From: Streptomyces sp. A2-16
GTDB taxonomy: Bacteria > Actinomycetota > Actinomycetes > Streptomycetales > Streptomycetaceae
Direction of reading: 5' to 3'
Assembly: GCF_018128905.1 (NCBI RefSeq)
Contig: NZ_CP063808.1
Location: forward strand, 248,001 to 312,000
Length of the DNA stretch: 64,000 nt
Both the position numbers and the translations under genes were made by a program. The notes below the pieces were generated by a model. It ran no database searches. It was not told the DNA's origin and worked only from the letters and a program-made list of their open reading frames with translations. Shown one piece after another: positions 8,392 to 16,418 of this stretch; the first letter of the stretch is position 1, and each line of letters opens with the position of its first letter.

Positions 8392-8748
8392 TCAACGGCG
8401 CGCGAGTTGACGTTCGCCCCTTGCTCCCGGCCGGTACGTCAGGTCGTAGTGCCGGAAGATCTCCTCCTCCTGCTCGGCCGGCAGCACGTCGTCCGTCCCG
8501 ATCGACGGGGCCTTGCGCACCTGCCCCCGGTCGTAGGAGACCTTGACGTATCCGGGCCCGAGGACCGCGTCGTCGAGGGGTACGAAGACCAGGCGGTGGC
8601 GGGTGGGCAGCCCGGTCCTGACGGTGGCCATGGCCGGTTCGTCGGTGACCGTGTCCACATAGACCGCTTCGAGCATGCCGATCCTGCGCTGTCTGGGGTC
8701 GACCACGTCATGGTTGCGCCACTCACGGATGTCGGCTGCACGGATCAT
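8392..8748 (-). CDS. PRC-barrel domain protein
   Basis: 118 residues, ATG 8748 with GGGAG nearby. It is a single PRC-barrel: 'MIRAADIREWRNHDVVDPRQ', 'RIGMLEAVYVDTVTDEPAMA', 'RHRLVFVPLDDAVLGPGYVK', then 'KAPSIGTDDVLPAEQEEEIF', ending 'HYDLTY'. PRC-barrels mediate protein contacts in photosynthetic reaction centres and in RimM; small stand-alone versions in Streptomyces are uncharacterised and often stress-linked. A paralogue of identical length is at 24681. First gene of an operon with a small membrane protein and the SpoIIE phosphatase, preceded by a GTTT-N13-GGGTCA promoter-like site. Confidence 0.9.
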   Translation of the reverse strand: MIRAADIREWRNHDVVDPRQRRIGMLEAVYVDTVTDEPAMATVRTGLPTRHRLVFVPLDDAVLGPGYVKVSYDRGQVRKAPSIGTDDVLPAEQEEEIFRHYDLTYRPGARGERQLARR

Positions 8749-8791
8749 GGGCGCTCCCTGTCGTCTGGGGTGCTTCCCCGGGCTGTACGAC

Positions 8792-8816
8792 TGACCCGAT
8801 GCGGCCGTGTCGAAAC
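8792..8816 (-). promoter_or_regulatory. Sigma-B-type promoter-like site upstream of PRC-barrel operon
   Basis: The minus strand reads GTTTC, then after a spacer GGGTCA (GTTT, about 15 bases, GGGTCA), about 40 bp before the start codon at 8748. It resembles stress-sigma promoters, with one deviation in the -10 element (GGGTCA for GGGTAC). The position relative to the operon is right. Read by eye only. Confidence 0.35.
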
Positions 8817-8988
8817 GCGGGTGCGTGCGAAGCGGTTCCTCCGCCGCCCGTACGGCCCTTGCGGCCTCTTCGAGGAGTACCCTGGAGTCACCGAGGATAT
8901 TTCGCGCACCGGCTTCCATGTCTGTGTCGTTTTCGGCGATCGAATACGCCGGGCCGGTTCGCGGCCGGCCCGGGGCAGGGTTCGCGTC

Positions 8989-9570
8989 ATGACTGCGACC
9001 ATCTCCCTCCCGACGGCAGCCGAAGCCGAAGACCGTTCCTCGTCGTCCCCACTCCGTCTGTCGCTGTCGCCCGCCGGTCCCGCACCGGCGCTGCTGGACG
9101 GCGCCTGGTGGCCCCGATCCCGCGATCTGACGGCGGAACTCCCCTCTCTGACCGCCGTGCTGGACCGGCTGTGGGGGCGGATCACCCGGGTCACCGTGAA
9201 TCCCACCCACTGGCCGGTCGTCCCGCGCAAGGTGCCCGTCGCCGGGCACCTGGTGAAGGTGGGCTCCTTCCTGGCCGAGCAGGACGCGCACGAACTGCTG
9301 TTGCTCTCGTACCACGTCGGCCGCTGGAACCTCCTCGTGATCCCGCCCCGTACGGACCCCGTCTCGGCCGCCTGGCTGATGACCGCCGCGAGCGACCCGC
9401 TGGGCACGTCGACCGCGAGCCGGCTGGTGGAGGAGGCGGCACGCCTGCGGGCGGTGTCCGTGGCCGACCGGGCCGTGGAAGCGGTCTGGGACTCCGAAGG
9501 AGGGCACACGGCCCGGTCCGTCCCGGACTCCGGCCGTGACGCCCGCGATGCCGTATCGGCCGACGGGTAG
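8989..9570 (+). CDS. DUF5994 family protein (third copy)
   Basis: 193 residues from ATG 8989 (GCAGGG 10 bases upstream). The core has 'LLDGAWWPRSRDLTAELPSL', 'WGRITRVTVNPTHWPVVPRK' and 'VGRWNLLVIPPRTDPVSAAW'. It is longer than the other two copies because of a C-terminal extension of about 50 residues ('RLVEEAARLRAVSVADRAVE' onward). It is transcribed divergently from the PRC-barrel/SpoIIE operon across a 240-bp gap that could hold both promoters. Function unknown. Confidence 0.85.
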   Translation: MTATISLPTAAEAEDRSSSSPLRLSLSPAGPAPALLDGAWWPRSRDLTAELPSLTAVLDRLWGRITRVTVNPTHWPVVPRKVPVAGHLVKVGSFLAEQDAHELLLLSYHVGRWNLLVIPPRTDPVSAAWLMTAASDPLGTSTASRLVEEAARLRAVSVADRAVEAVWDSEGGHTARSVPDSGRDARDAVSADG

Positions 9571-9902
9571 CAGGCACTCCCTGTCCGTCACCGATCCGTG
9601 ACCGAACGAACTGATCCGAACAACTGACGCGTACCACCGCAGCCCGTGACCCCGGCCGCAGCACTGATCAGGACAGGCCGGGGTCTTCGCGTGTCCTGTC
9701 CCGTTCCGAGCCGACCGGGCTCCCGACACGGCCGTCCGGGCCCCGGCGGTCCCCCTTCAGGACACGATGCCCGCCGGGTGCGGACCCTCCGTCCGATCCC
9801 GAGGCGCATCCCCGGACGGCCGACCCACCACCGCCGTTCACCCCCTCAGCACACCCCCCGTGTTGGCGGTACGCCGCGACGGGCACCCCGAAACGAGGAG
9901 TC

Positions 9903-10274
9903 ATGCCCCTACCTCAGCTGCATGTCTACCGGCACGACCATGCCGACCGCACCCTGATCACCCTCGCGGGAGAGATCGACCTGGCCACCGCCCCGCTCGT
10001 GCGCGCCGCGCTGGACGCATGCGCGCGCGACGGCATCCGCACCGTCGACGTCGACCTCACGGCGGTCACCTTCTGCGACGCTTTCGGGCTCAACGTCTTC
10101 CTCGCGGCGTTCCAGCACTCCACCCATGCCCGAAGGGTCCTCCAGCTGCACTATCCGCCGCCGGTCATGGTCCGTGTCATCGAGATCACCGGCTCCGGCT
10201 TCCTGCTCCACGAACCGCACGTCGTCAGGTCACCACGCAGTGGGGTCCGCGCCGCGGTGGGCGAGGCGCCGTGA
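9903..10274 (+). CDS. STAS-domain anti-sigma-factor antagonist-like protein
   Basis: 123 residues, ATG 9903 after 'CGAGGAGTC'. STAS features: 'TLITLAGEIDLATAPLVRAA', 'TVDVDLTAVTFCDAFGLNVF' and 'VMVRVIEITGSGFLLHEP'. The motif that normally holds the phosphorylated serine is D-A-F-G-L, so the acceptor is Ala and the following residue Phe. If it still works as an antagonist it would be constitutively unphosphorylated. A degenerate relative starts identically ('MPLP.L.VHRHD') at 20633. It stands alone downstream of a 330-bp leader. Confidence 0.85.
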   Translation: MPLPQLHVYRHDHADRTLITLAGEIDLATAPLVRAALDACARDGIRTVDVDLTAVTFCDAFGLNVFLAAFQHSTHARRVLQLHYPPPVMVRVIEITGSGFLLHEPHVVRSPRSGVRAAVGEAP

Positions 10275-10290
10275 CGCCCCCGCTCCGCCG

Positions 10291-10629
10291 CGGGCCGCCG
10301 CAGGGGGACGACCGCTCGGGCCCACCGGCTGAACCGCGGTCGTCGGGGCAGATTCTCGGCGTCCGCGTGGGCCGTGAGGCGGGAGGGGGCTGCCGACTCC
10401 TGCCGTACGGCAGGCGCGGTCGCCAGGTGGCGCAGGGCGCGTACCGAGGTCGGGGTGCGCCCGCGCGCGGGCCGCCGCAGGGGAGACGACCGCTCGGCCC
10501 ACCGGCTGAACCGCCCGGCGGGCCGCGGCGATCCGTCGGCTGTCGCACCCCCGGTCTCTCCGGTCGAGGGCGTCGGGGCAGATTCTCGGCGCCCGAGTGG
10601 GTCGTGAGGGGGCCGCCGACTCCTGCCGT
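10291..10629 (+). repeat. Imperfect direct repeat made of three short blocks
   Basis: Three blocks recur in the same order. Block A (46 bp, 'CGGGCCGCCGCAGGGG...') is at 10291-10336 and 10468-10513. Block B (about 40 bp, starting 'CGTCGGGGCAGATTCTCGGC') is at 10341-10380 and 10571-10610. Block C ('GCCGACTCCTGCCGTACGGC') is at about 10392 and 10610. A 57-bp insert separates A and B in the second copy. No protein explains it. The 10275-11022 stretch holds no gene I can support. Confidence 0.7.
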
Positions 10630-11022
10630 ACGGCAACCGAGTCCGAGGCGCGGCAGGTTCCCGTGCATGGTCTTGCCGCAGCTCCCGGTCGGCACGATGG
10701 GCCCGTGGACGACGGCCCGCACATCGGGGTCGTGCGGCACGGGCCCGGCTCGGAGTCGGCCGGAACGCCTGGCAGGGCCAGGGCTCTCCGTCCCTGGAAC
10801 GGTTGATCCCGCTGCACCCTCGCTGACAGCTGTCTCCTGGTCGCGAAGCACACGCAGGGTGGGTGCCCCGCCCGTCGCCCGGGAACGGGGGCTCAGGGCT
10901 CACCTCCGGCTCATCCAGGTGAAGGTTCAGGTCAGCGCCACGCTTCGAAGCGATCGGGGCGCCCCCCTCAAGGTGCGCGCACGAAACAAGCCCCAGACCG
11001 CTGACCGGGGTTTCCATAAGAA

Positions 11023-11062
11023 CGGGTGACGAGAATCGAACTCGCGCTCCCAGCTTGGGAAG
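11023..11062 (-). repeat. tRNA-Gly(CCC) 3'-end-like sequence (att-like remnant 1)
   Basis: Forty bases that match the acceptor/T-arm/anticodon-3' part of the tRNA-Gly gene at 57783-57853 with one mismatch (C for T in the variable region). Homology ends inside the anticodon arm, as for a tyrosine-recombinase att core. Just upstream is a CCCCAG...CTGACCGGGG element that resembles the terminator found before att copies at 31521 and 57748. No integrase remnant was recognised beside it. Confidence 0.75.
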
Positions 11063-11125
11063 TGACGGTGCTTGACCGGTCCTACGTCGATTTCTCCGGG
11101 CTTTATTGCCGACGGCAGTGACAAC

Positions 11126-11150
11126 GGCTCCGGCGTAACACGCCGGAGCC
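11126..11150. terminator. Perfect 10-bp hairpin
   Basis: Arms GGCTCCGGCG (11126-11135) and CGCCGGAGCC (11141-11150) with a five-base loop. There is no long T tract, which is usual in Streptomyces. It lies between the att-like remnant and the ice-binding gene and could isolate that operon. Another 600 bp to the next gene are AT-richer than the surroundings and probably hold its promoter. Confidence 0.55.
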
Positions 11151-11731
11151 GCCCTTTCAGGGGGTTGCACGTGAGAGTGAACCACCCCACAGTCAATAGT
11201 ACTGCGGACAGTGCGGCTCGGAAATGTCTCGAGCGGTGCCTCGGTCGTGCTCTTCCCGCGGCCTGCCAGGCGCCGGATGCCCGGTGTGCCGGTGGAGCGT
11301 GCTGCGTGAATCGCCCGTGGCTGACGGCGGCGACCAGACCCTCACTCATCGGATAGTCCCAGGCAATGGGCCAGATTCTCGTCACGATACCAAGATCATT
11401 AAGTCGTCTCGTCTCGGGTGATGTCGGTAGGGTCGACGGCCCGCATGGGACACATGTGATCTCGTGGCGGTGGTCCCCGCTCCGCCGATCGTGCCGTATG
11501 GGGCCGTCTCTTGCGGCAGTTCAGATTTAAGAGCCATCCAGTCCATTAAGTATCCCTATGTATTTCGAGGTTGATTCGGCAATTCCGAAGAGCCCGCTCG
11601 CATGAAGTCATCGGCGGGCATTCTCCTCAGTAATATGCCAACGCCAGAAGCAGGCGATTCTGTGCAACCGGGATCTGCCAAGATTTCATCCTTACCAAGG
11701 AGTTGGCTCCTCGATTTCACTGAACATTCCT

Positions 11732-11752
11732 GGTGCGCCGCTACGGCGCACC
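11732..11752 (+). promoter_or_regulatory. Perfect hairpin abutting the ice-binding gene start codon
   Basis: GGTGCGCCG (11732-11740), loop CTA, CGGCGCACC (11744-11752); the ATG begins at 11753, directly after the stem. The only ribosome-binding-like sequence, AAGGAG, is at 11697-11702, about 50 bases from the ATG. The stem would cover the region where initiation normally occurs, so it may control translation, or the true start may be an unusual codon further upstream. Confidence 0.55.
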
Positions 11753-13027
11753 ATGTCGGTGTGGATCACGGCGGTGGCGGCTGTGGTGATCGCCGCCGTT
11801 GTCCTCGCTCTGACGCCGACGCGCGCAAGTGCCATTGCCACCCCCGTGCCCATCGGTACGACGCTGGCCACCTACGGAGTGCTGGGCGGTGCGACGGTCA
11901 CCAACACCGGCCTCACGGTGGTCGATGGCCTCAACGTCGGTGTGAGCCCCGGTACAGCCATCACCGGGTTCCCGCCCGGCGTTGTGACCCCGCCCGGGAC
12001 TCTGCACGCGGCCGACGCCCACGCGGGCCAGGCCAAGGTCGAGCTGACCACGGCGTACAACCAGGCTGCCGGACAGGCGCTGACGGACGCGGTGTACAAC
12101 GACGCTCCCCACGAGTTCGGCGGTCAGGTGCTGACGCCGGGCCTCTACAGGGCGAACAGCAGCGCACAGATCACCGGCACACTCACCCTGGACGCCCAGG
12201 GCAACCCCAATGCCGTCTGGGTGTTCCAGATCGGTTCGACTCTGACGACGGCGGCCGAGAACAGCACGGTGAGCTTGGTCAACGGCGCCTCGCCGTGCAA
12301 TGTGTTCTGGCAGGTGGGCAGTTCGGCCACGCTCGGTACCCACACCTCGTTCGTGGGCACCATCCTGGCCAACGCCTCGATCAGCGCCACCACGGGGGCG
12401 ACCATCAACGGCCGACTGCTGGCCGATGCGGGCGGTACCGGTGACGGCGCCGTGACGCTGGACACCAACAGGATCTTCCTGGGGCCGTGCGCGGCCGGGG
12501 GCACGGGTGGGACCACCGGTGGCGTGATCACGGGTGGAGTGATCGCCGGCACCACGACGGGCGGCACCACGACGGGCGGCACCGCGACGGGCGGCACCGC
12601 GACGGGCGGTACTACAGGCGGCATCATCGGCGGCGTGCCGACGGGTGGCGGAACCGGCGGCGGCCTGGGCGGTCTTCTCGGCGGCGTCCTGACGACGGGC
12701 GGAACCACCGGTGGCGCCCTGGGCGGCCTCGTCGCCGGCACCACGGGCAGTGTCACGGGCGGTGGCACCGGCGGTGCGACCGGTGGCAACGAGCATGACC
12801 ACGGCGGGAAGCCCCAAGACCACGATCACGGTGGGAAGCCGGGCGGCCACGGTGGGAAGCCCGGCGGCCACGGTGGGAAGCCCCAGGACCACGATCACGG
12901 TGGGAAGCCCGGCGGCCACGGCGGGAAGCCCCAGGACCACGATCACGGTGGGAAGCCGGGCGGCCACGGCGGGAAGCCCGGCGGCTATGACAGCGACTAC
13001 GAAGGCCACGACAAGAAGACTGCCTGA
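11753..13027 (+). CDS. Secreted ice-binding-like (DUF3494) protein with Gly/Thr- and His/Lys-rich tail
   Basis: 424 residues. Residues 1-27 look like a signal peptide ('MSVWITAVAAVVIAAVVLAL...RASA'). Residues about 33-245 match the ice-binding DUF3494 beta-solenoid: 'LATYGVLGGATVTNTGLTVV', 'DGLNVGVSPGTAITGFPPG', 'LTPGLYRANSSAQITGTLTL', 'DAQGNPNAVWVFQIGSTLTT', 'CNVFWQVGSSATLGTHTSFV', 'GTILANASISATTGATINGR'. Residues about 246-345 are Gly/Thr repeats, and 346-415 alternate HGGKPGG and KPQDHDHGG units that could bind metal or polyanions. There is no LPXTG signal. DUF3494 proteins bind ice in some psychrophiles, but in Streptomyces they may be adhesins or surface proteins. The DUF5819-HTTM pair follows downstream. 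Confidence 0.88.
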   Translation: MSVWITAVAAVVIAAVVLALTPTRASAIATPVPIGTTLATYGVLGGATVTNTGLTVVDGLNVGVSPGTAITGFPPGVVTPPGTLHAADAHAGQAKVELTTAYNQAAGQALTDAVYNDAPHEFGGQVLTPGLYRANSSAQITGTLTLDAQGNPNAVWVFQIGSTLTTAAENSTVSLVNGASPCNVFWQVGSSATLGTHTSFVGTILANASISATTGATINGRLLADAGGTGDGAVTLDTNRIFLGPCAAGGTGGTTGGVITGGVIAGTTTGGTTTGGTATGGTATGGTTGGIIGGVPTGGGTGGGLGGLLGGVLTTGGTTGGALGGLVAGTTGSVTGGGTGGATGGNEHDHGGKPQDHDHGGKPGGHGGKPGGHGGKPQDHDHGGKPGGHGGKPQDHDHGGKPGGHGGKPGGYDSDYEGHDKKTA

Positions 13028-13052
13028 CTCCATGTGAGCGAGCAGAACGAGC

Positions 13053-13089
13053 GGCGCGCGGCGGATCGTTGTCGATTCCGTCGCGCGCC
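13053..13089 (+). terminator. GC-rich hairpin between ice-binding gene and DUF5819 gene
   Basis: Arms GGCGCGCGGCGGA (13053-13065) and TCCGTCGCGCGCC (13077-13089) pair over 12 of 13 positions with an 11-base loop, 14 bases before the ribosome site of the next gene. It could attenuate read-through from the ice-binding gene, so the two downstream genes may be expressed at a lower level from the same transcript. Confidence 0.5.
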
Positions 13090-13113
13090 GTTGGCGAATT
13101 CTCAGGAGAAGCG

Positions 13114-13818
13114 ATGAGAGAAGCCAGGACCAGAGTTGAGCCGACGGAACAGAGAGATCGGGGTGGGAGAACCCCTGCGCACCACCACCCGCCTGCCAAG
13201 CCTTCGCCCGTTCTCCTGAGAGCGGTGACGAGCGCTGTGGTGATCCTTTGCCTGGCGACGGCCCTGGCCCATGTTCTCCTCGTATTTCTGCACGTGGCCC
13301 CACCGAATCCCCTCTCCCGGCAGTACAGCCGCCAGATCAATGCATGGGTCTTCCCGCTGTTCGAGCAGAACTGGCGGCTCTTCGCGCCGGATCCCGAGTC
13401 GGTCAACCGGGAGATCTCGGCGAGGACCATGCACACCGGCCCGGACGGCACTGTCCAGGTGAGCGGCTGGGTCGATCTGACGGCCGTCGACAACTCGGCG
13501 GTGGAGCACAACGCGTTCCCGAGCCACACGGCACAGAACACGCTGCGGCGGGCTTGGAGTTCGTACTTGGAAACCCACGGTGGTGACGATCACTCTCACT
13601 CGGAGCGGGCGCTGATGATCCAGCAGTACCTGACCAACATCGCCGCAGAACGCATCTCCGGCCGTCGGGGCGGTGACTTCGAGTCGGTCCAGCTGCGGGT
13701 GATCACGGTGCCCATCGCCGCGCCTGCCGCGGGCGGGCCAGATATGGCCGCCGCCGCACCGAAGTCTGCCGAAACGCGGTATCTGCCCTGGTGGAAGGTG
13801 ACCTCCCATGGAAACTGA
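13114..13818 (+). CDS. DUF5819 family membrane-anchored protein, SdpA-like
   Basis: 234 residues, ATG 13114 with CAGGAG at 13103-13108. One transmembrane helix near residues 30-55 ('AVTSAVVILCLATALAHVLL') leads to an extracytoplasmic domain with 'NPLSRQYSRQINAWVFPLFE' and 'QNWRLFAPDPESVNREISAR'. This matches DUF5819. The layout, one N-terminal helix then an aromatic 'FxQNWRLFAPDP' motif, recalls SdpA ('PQGWGFF...') of the Bacillus sporulation-delaying toxin system, where SdpA and the HTTM protein SdpB mature the toxin. The gene overlaps the HTTM gene by 11 bp, so the products are coupled. The Sdp analogy is inference from motif and gene order. Confidence 0.82.
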   Translation: MREARTRVEPTEQRDRGGRTPAHHHPPAKPSPVLLRAVTSAVVILCLATALAHVLLVFLHVAPPNPLSRQYSRQINAWVFPLFEQNWRLFAPDPESVNREISARTMHTGPDGTVQVSGWVDLTAVDNSAVEHNAFPSHTAQNTLRRAWSSYLETHGGDDHSHSERALMIQQYLTNIAAERISGRRGGDFESVQLRVITVPIAAPAAGGPDMAAAAPKSAETRYLPWWKVTSHGN

Positions 13819-14875
13819 GCAGGTACGCGCACCACACCGGATCGTTGCGTTTCTCACCGGCCTGACCGAGCGGCCGGTCTCCCTCTACGCCGCGGCCGTC
13901 CTGCGTATCGGTTACGGACTTCTCTACCTCGTCTTCCTGTTGCGTGAGTTTCCGCACCGCGACGAGATCTGGGGCCCCGGGTCGCCGTGGACGCCCGAGC
14001 TGGCGAGGCAGCTGTTCGACCAGACGGGGTGGGCCAGCATCCTCACCCTGTCCGACAGCCGGGCGTACTTCGAGGTCTGCTACGCGTTGGCCCTCGTCAC
14101 GTCCGCGCTGTTCATGCTGGGCTGGCGGACCAGAGCGGTGTCCGTGCTGTTCGCTGTCGTGGTGGCCTCGTTCCACGCCAGAGCGATCTTCATGACCGAC
14201 GGGGGAGACAACCTGATCCTCCTCATGGCCCTGTACCTCGTCTTCACCGCATGCGGCAGGCGCTGGTCGCTGGATGCGCGCAGAACCTGCCTTCGGGCCT
14301 CCGCGGGCACAACGCCGCGCACACCGATGGCCCTGGGCGCAGAGGAACTCTGGCGATTTCGCGAGACGTTGACGGCGGTACTCCACAACTGCGGCATGTT
14401 CGTCATCGCGGCCCAGGTCTGCTTCCTCTACGGATCCGCCGGTCTCTACAAGGTGCAGGGCAACTCGTGGGGCAACGGCACCGCCCTCCACTACGTCCTG
14501 AACCTTGACCTGTTCCGCCCCTGGCCCGAGCTCTCGCTCATGGTGGACGAGCACGACGTAATGATCAGCATCGCCTGCTACCTGACGGTGCTCCTGCAGG
14601 TCGCGTTCCCGTTCGTCCTGTTCGGACGGCTCAAGTACCCGGTCCTGACCATGTTGTTGGGCATGCACCTGGGCATCGCCGTCATCATGGGGCTGCCCCT
14701 CTTCTCCGGCGCGATGATCATCGCGGATGCCGTGTTCCTGCCGGACCGCTTCTACCGGTCACTGGGCCGTCTGTGGCGGCGCACCAGCGGGCGGCCAGGC
14801 GCTTGGAGCACTGGGGCTCCGTCGGTCGGAGGGCCGCCACTCGTGCCGTCGCAGTCCGTACCGTCGAGCAACTGA
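13808..14875 (+). CDS. HTTM-domain integral membrane protein, SdpB / vitamin-K-carboxylase-like
   Basis: 355 residues, starting at ATG 13808 inside the upstream gene. Several transmembrane helices are visible: 'AAAVLRIGYGLLYLVFLLRE', 'ALALVTSALFMLGW', 'AVSVLFAVVVASFHARAIFM', 'NLILLMALYLVFTACGRRWS', 'VIAAQVCFLYGSAGLYKVQG', 'AVIMGLPLFSGAMIIADAVF'. The 'SLDARRT' and 'GLYKVQGNSWGNGTALHY' segments are typical of bacterial HTTM proteins. The family includes gamma-glutamyl carboxylase and SdpB. Most bacterial members lack proof of carboxylase activity. With its DUF5819 partner it may modify or export a secreted substrate; the adjacent ice-binding-like protein is the obvious candidate. The C terminus is Ser/Pro-rich. 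Confidence 0.88.
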   Translation: METEQVRAPHRIVAFLTGLTERPVSLYAAAVLRIGYGLLYLVFLLREFPHRDEIWGPGSPWTPELARQLFDQTGWASILTLSDSRAYFEVCYALALVTSALFMLGWRTRAVSVLFAVVVASFHARAIFMTDGGDNLILLMALYLVFTACGRRWSLDARRTCLRASAGTTPRTPMALGAEELWRFRETLTAVLHNCGMFVIAAQVCFLYGSAGLYKVQGNSWGNGTALHYVLNLDLFRPWPELSLMVDEHDVMISIACYLTVLLQVAFPFVLFGRLKYPVLTMLLGMHLGIAVIMGLPLFSGAMIIADAVFLPDRFYRSLGRLWRRTSGRPGAWSTGAPSVGGPPLVPSQSVPSSN

Positions 14876-14943
14876 AGGCATTGTGGCCGAGTGTGTGCCG
14901 CACATGCCCGAGTGCTGGCCTGGGGCTTCAAGAACCGCGGCTG

Positions 14944-14982
14944 ATGACAATCGAACTCGCGCTCTCCAACCGGGGAAGTGAT
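14944..14982 (-). repeat. Diverged tRNA-Gly 3'-end-like sequence (att-like remnant 2)
   Basis: About 39 bases resembling the same tRNA-Gly 3' part: 'TGACAATCGAACTCGCGCTC' is the T arm with one mismatch, then the variable/anticodon side is more altered (CCAACCGGGGAAGTG). Orientation equals that of the other copies. Together with remnant 1 it brackets the ice-binding/DUF5819/HTTM operon. Decay is greater than in the other copies, so this is less certain. Confidence 0.55.
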
Positions 14983-15062
14983 GGCACCTGCTCGCCGAGC
15001 GGACGGACGGGGCACGCGGGTGAAACGAGGTCGGTGCGGGGGACGGCTGCGGCAGCGCCTCC

Positions 15063-16106
15063 CTAGGCGGGGACACCGGGGTGCCTGAGCGGTGCTCCCG
15101 CCTGGTGGAGGCTGATGAGAGCCAGCCGGTAGGAGGCGATCAGCCCGGTCTCGACGTAGTCCACGCCCAGTTCCTCGCAGTAGCGGCGGACGATGGTCCG
15201 GGCCTTGCGCAGGTTGGGGCTGGGCATGCTCGGGAACAGGTGGTGCTCGATCTGGTGGTTCAGCCCACCCAGTGCGAGGTCGGTGAACCGGCCGCCGCGC
15301 ACGTTGCGTGAGGTGAGTACCTGGCGGCGGAGGAAGTCCGGTCGGTCCTCGCCCGTCAGGATCGGCATGCCCTTGTGATTGGGCGCGAAGAGGGAGCCGA
15401 GGTAGACGCCGAACAGGCTCTGGTGGACGGCGACGAAGGCGATCGCCATGCCGGGCGGCAGCAGCCAGAGCAGGAAGGTCAGATAGAGCGCGAAGTGCCC
15501 GAACAGCAGGGCGCCGTCGAGCGCCCGGTGCTTGAGCGAGCGATTGCCCAGCGCCTTCACGCTCGACACGTGCAGGTTGAAGCCCTCCAGGGTGAGGAGC
15601 GGGAAGAACAGGAATGCCTGCCAGCGGCCGATCAGACGGGGGAGCCCCTTGGCGGCCCGGGCCTGGTCCTGGGACCAGACCAGCAGGTCGGGGTCGAGGT
15701 CGGGGTCGAGCTCCTCGTGGTTGGGGTTGGCGTGGTGGCGGGTGTGCTTGTCCTGCCACCATCCGTAGCTCATCCCGACGCCGGTGCCGGCGATCCGGCC
15801 GGATGCCTCGCTGGCCCGGCGCCGGCGGAACACCTGGCGGTGGGCCGCGTCATGGGCGAGCAGGGCGACCTGGCCGAAGACGACGGCCAGGAAGCCGGCG
15901 GCGGCCAGGGTCCACCAGCTGTCGCCGACGAGCGCGACGGCGGCCCACCCACCGACGTAGAGCGCGGCCACTACGGTGATCCGCACTGCGTAATAGCCGG
16001 GACGGCGCTCCATCAGGCCGGCATCGGCGATCTTTCTCGACAGTCGGGCGAAGTCACTGCCGGACGTCTCCGAGGGCGGGGGGCGGACCGTGGTGTTGGT
16101 GGTCAT
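15063..16106 (-). CDS. Integral membrane fatty acid desaturase
   Basis: 347 residues from ATG 16106 (GGAGAG about 12 bases upstream). The three histidine boxes of front-end/omega membrane desaturases are 'HDAAH', 'HTRHHANPN' and 'NHQIEHHLFP'. Transmembrane pairs flank them ('ITVVAALYVGGWAAVALVGD', 'LFGHFALYLTFLLWLLPPGM'). The enzyme should introduce a cis double bond into acyl lipids with a di-iron centre. It belongs to a different branch from the acyl-CoA desaturase at 2787. It sits downstream of, and may be read with, the minus-strand gene at 16497, linking lipid remodelling to the envelope-stress cluster. Confidence 0.92.
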   Translation of the reverse strand: MTTNTTVRPPPSETSGSDFARLSRKIADAGLMERRPGYYAVRITVVAALYVGGWAAVALVGDSWWTLAAAGFLAVVFGQVALLAHDAAHRQVFRRRRASEASGRIAGTGVGMSYGWWQDKHTRHHANPNHEELDPDLDPDLLVWSQDQARAAKGLPRLIGRWQAFLFFPLLTLEGFNLHVSSVKALGNRSLKHRALDGALLFGHFALYLTFLLWLLPPGMAIAFVAVHQSLFGVYLGSLFAPNHKGMPILTGEDRPDFLRRQVLTSRNVRGGRFTDLALGGLNHQIEHHLFPSMPSPNLRKARTIVRRYCEELGVDYVETGLIASYRLALISLHQAGAPLRHPGVPA

Positions 16107-16418
16107 GTCGCTCAAGCTCTCTCCGAAGGAGGCAGATGGGCAGGCGCCGCCTCGGGAGTTGCTGAGACCGGGCCACGGCAGGTACGTGCTTCCGCCGTTG
16201 CGGATGCACAAAGCGCGACCGCGGAGCAAGAACGAGGTCTGTCTCGTCTGTCGGCGGCAGCGCAGGTTCTCTGTCCACAGGCGAGTTCCCTGCCAGGCGG
16301 GTCTCACACTGCGGCAGATCAGGGCCGGTGCGGCGGTCCGCGCACGTCGGGGAAGGACCGGGGACGGCTGGGGAAGGAGGGCACCACTGATCGCCGAGGG
16401 GGCACTCGGCACGGTGAT

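Noticed and set aside
10640..10850. Minus-strand frame with 'RAVVHGPIVPTGSCGKTMHG'
   Set aside because: Some protein-like composition but no recognisable family, start or ribosome site; not enough to call a gene.
13703..14668. Antisense open frame over the HTTM gene
   Set aside because: Charged low-complexity shadow of a clearly membrane-type coding sequence on the other strand.
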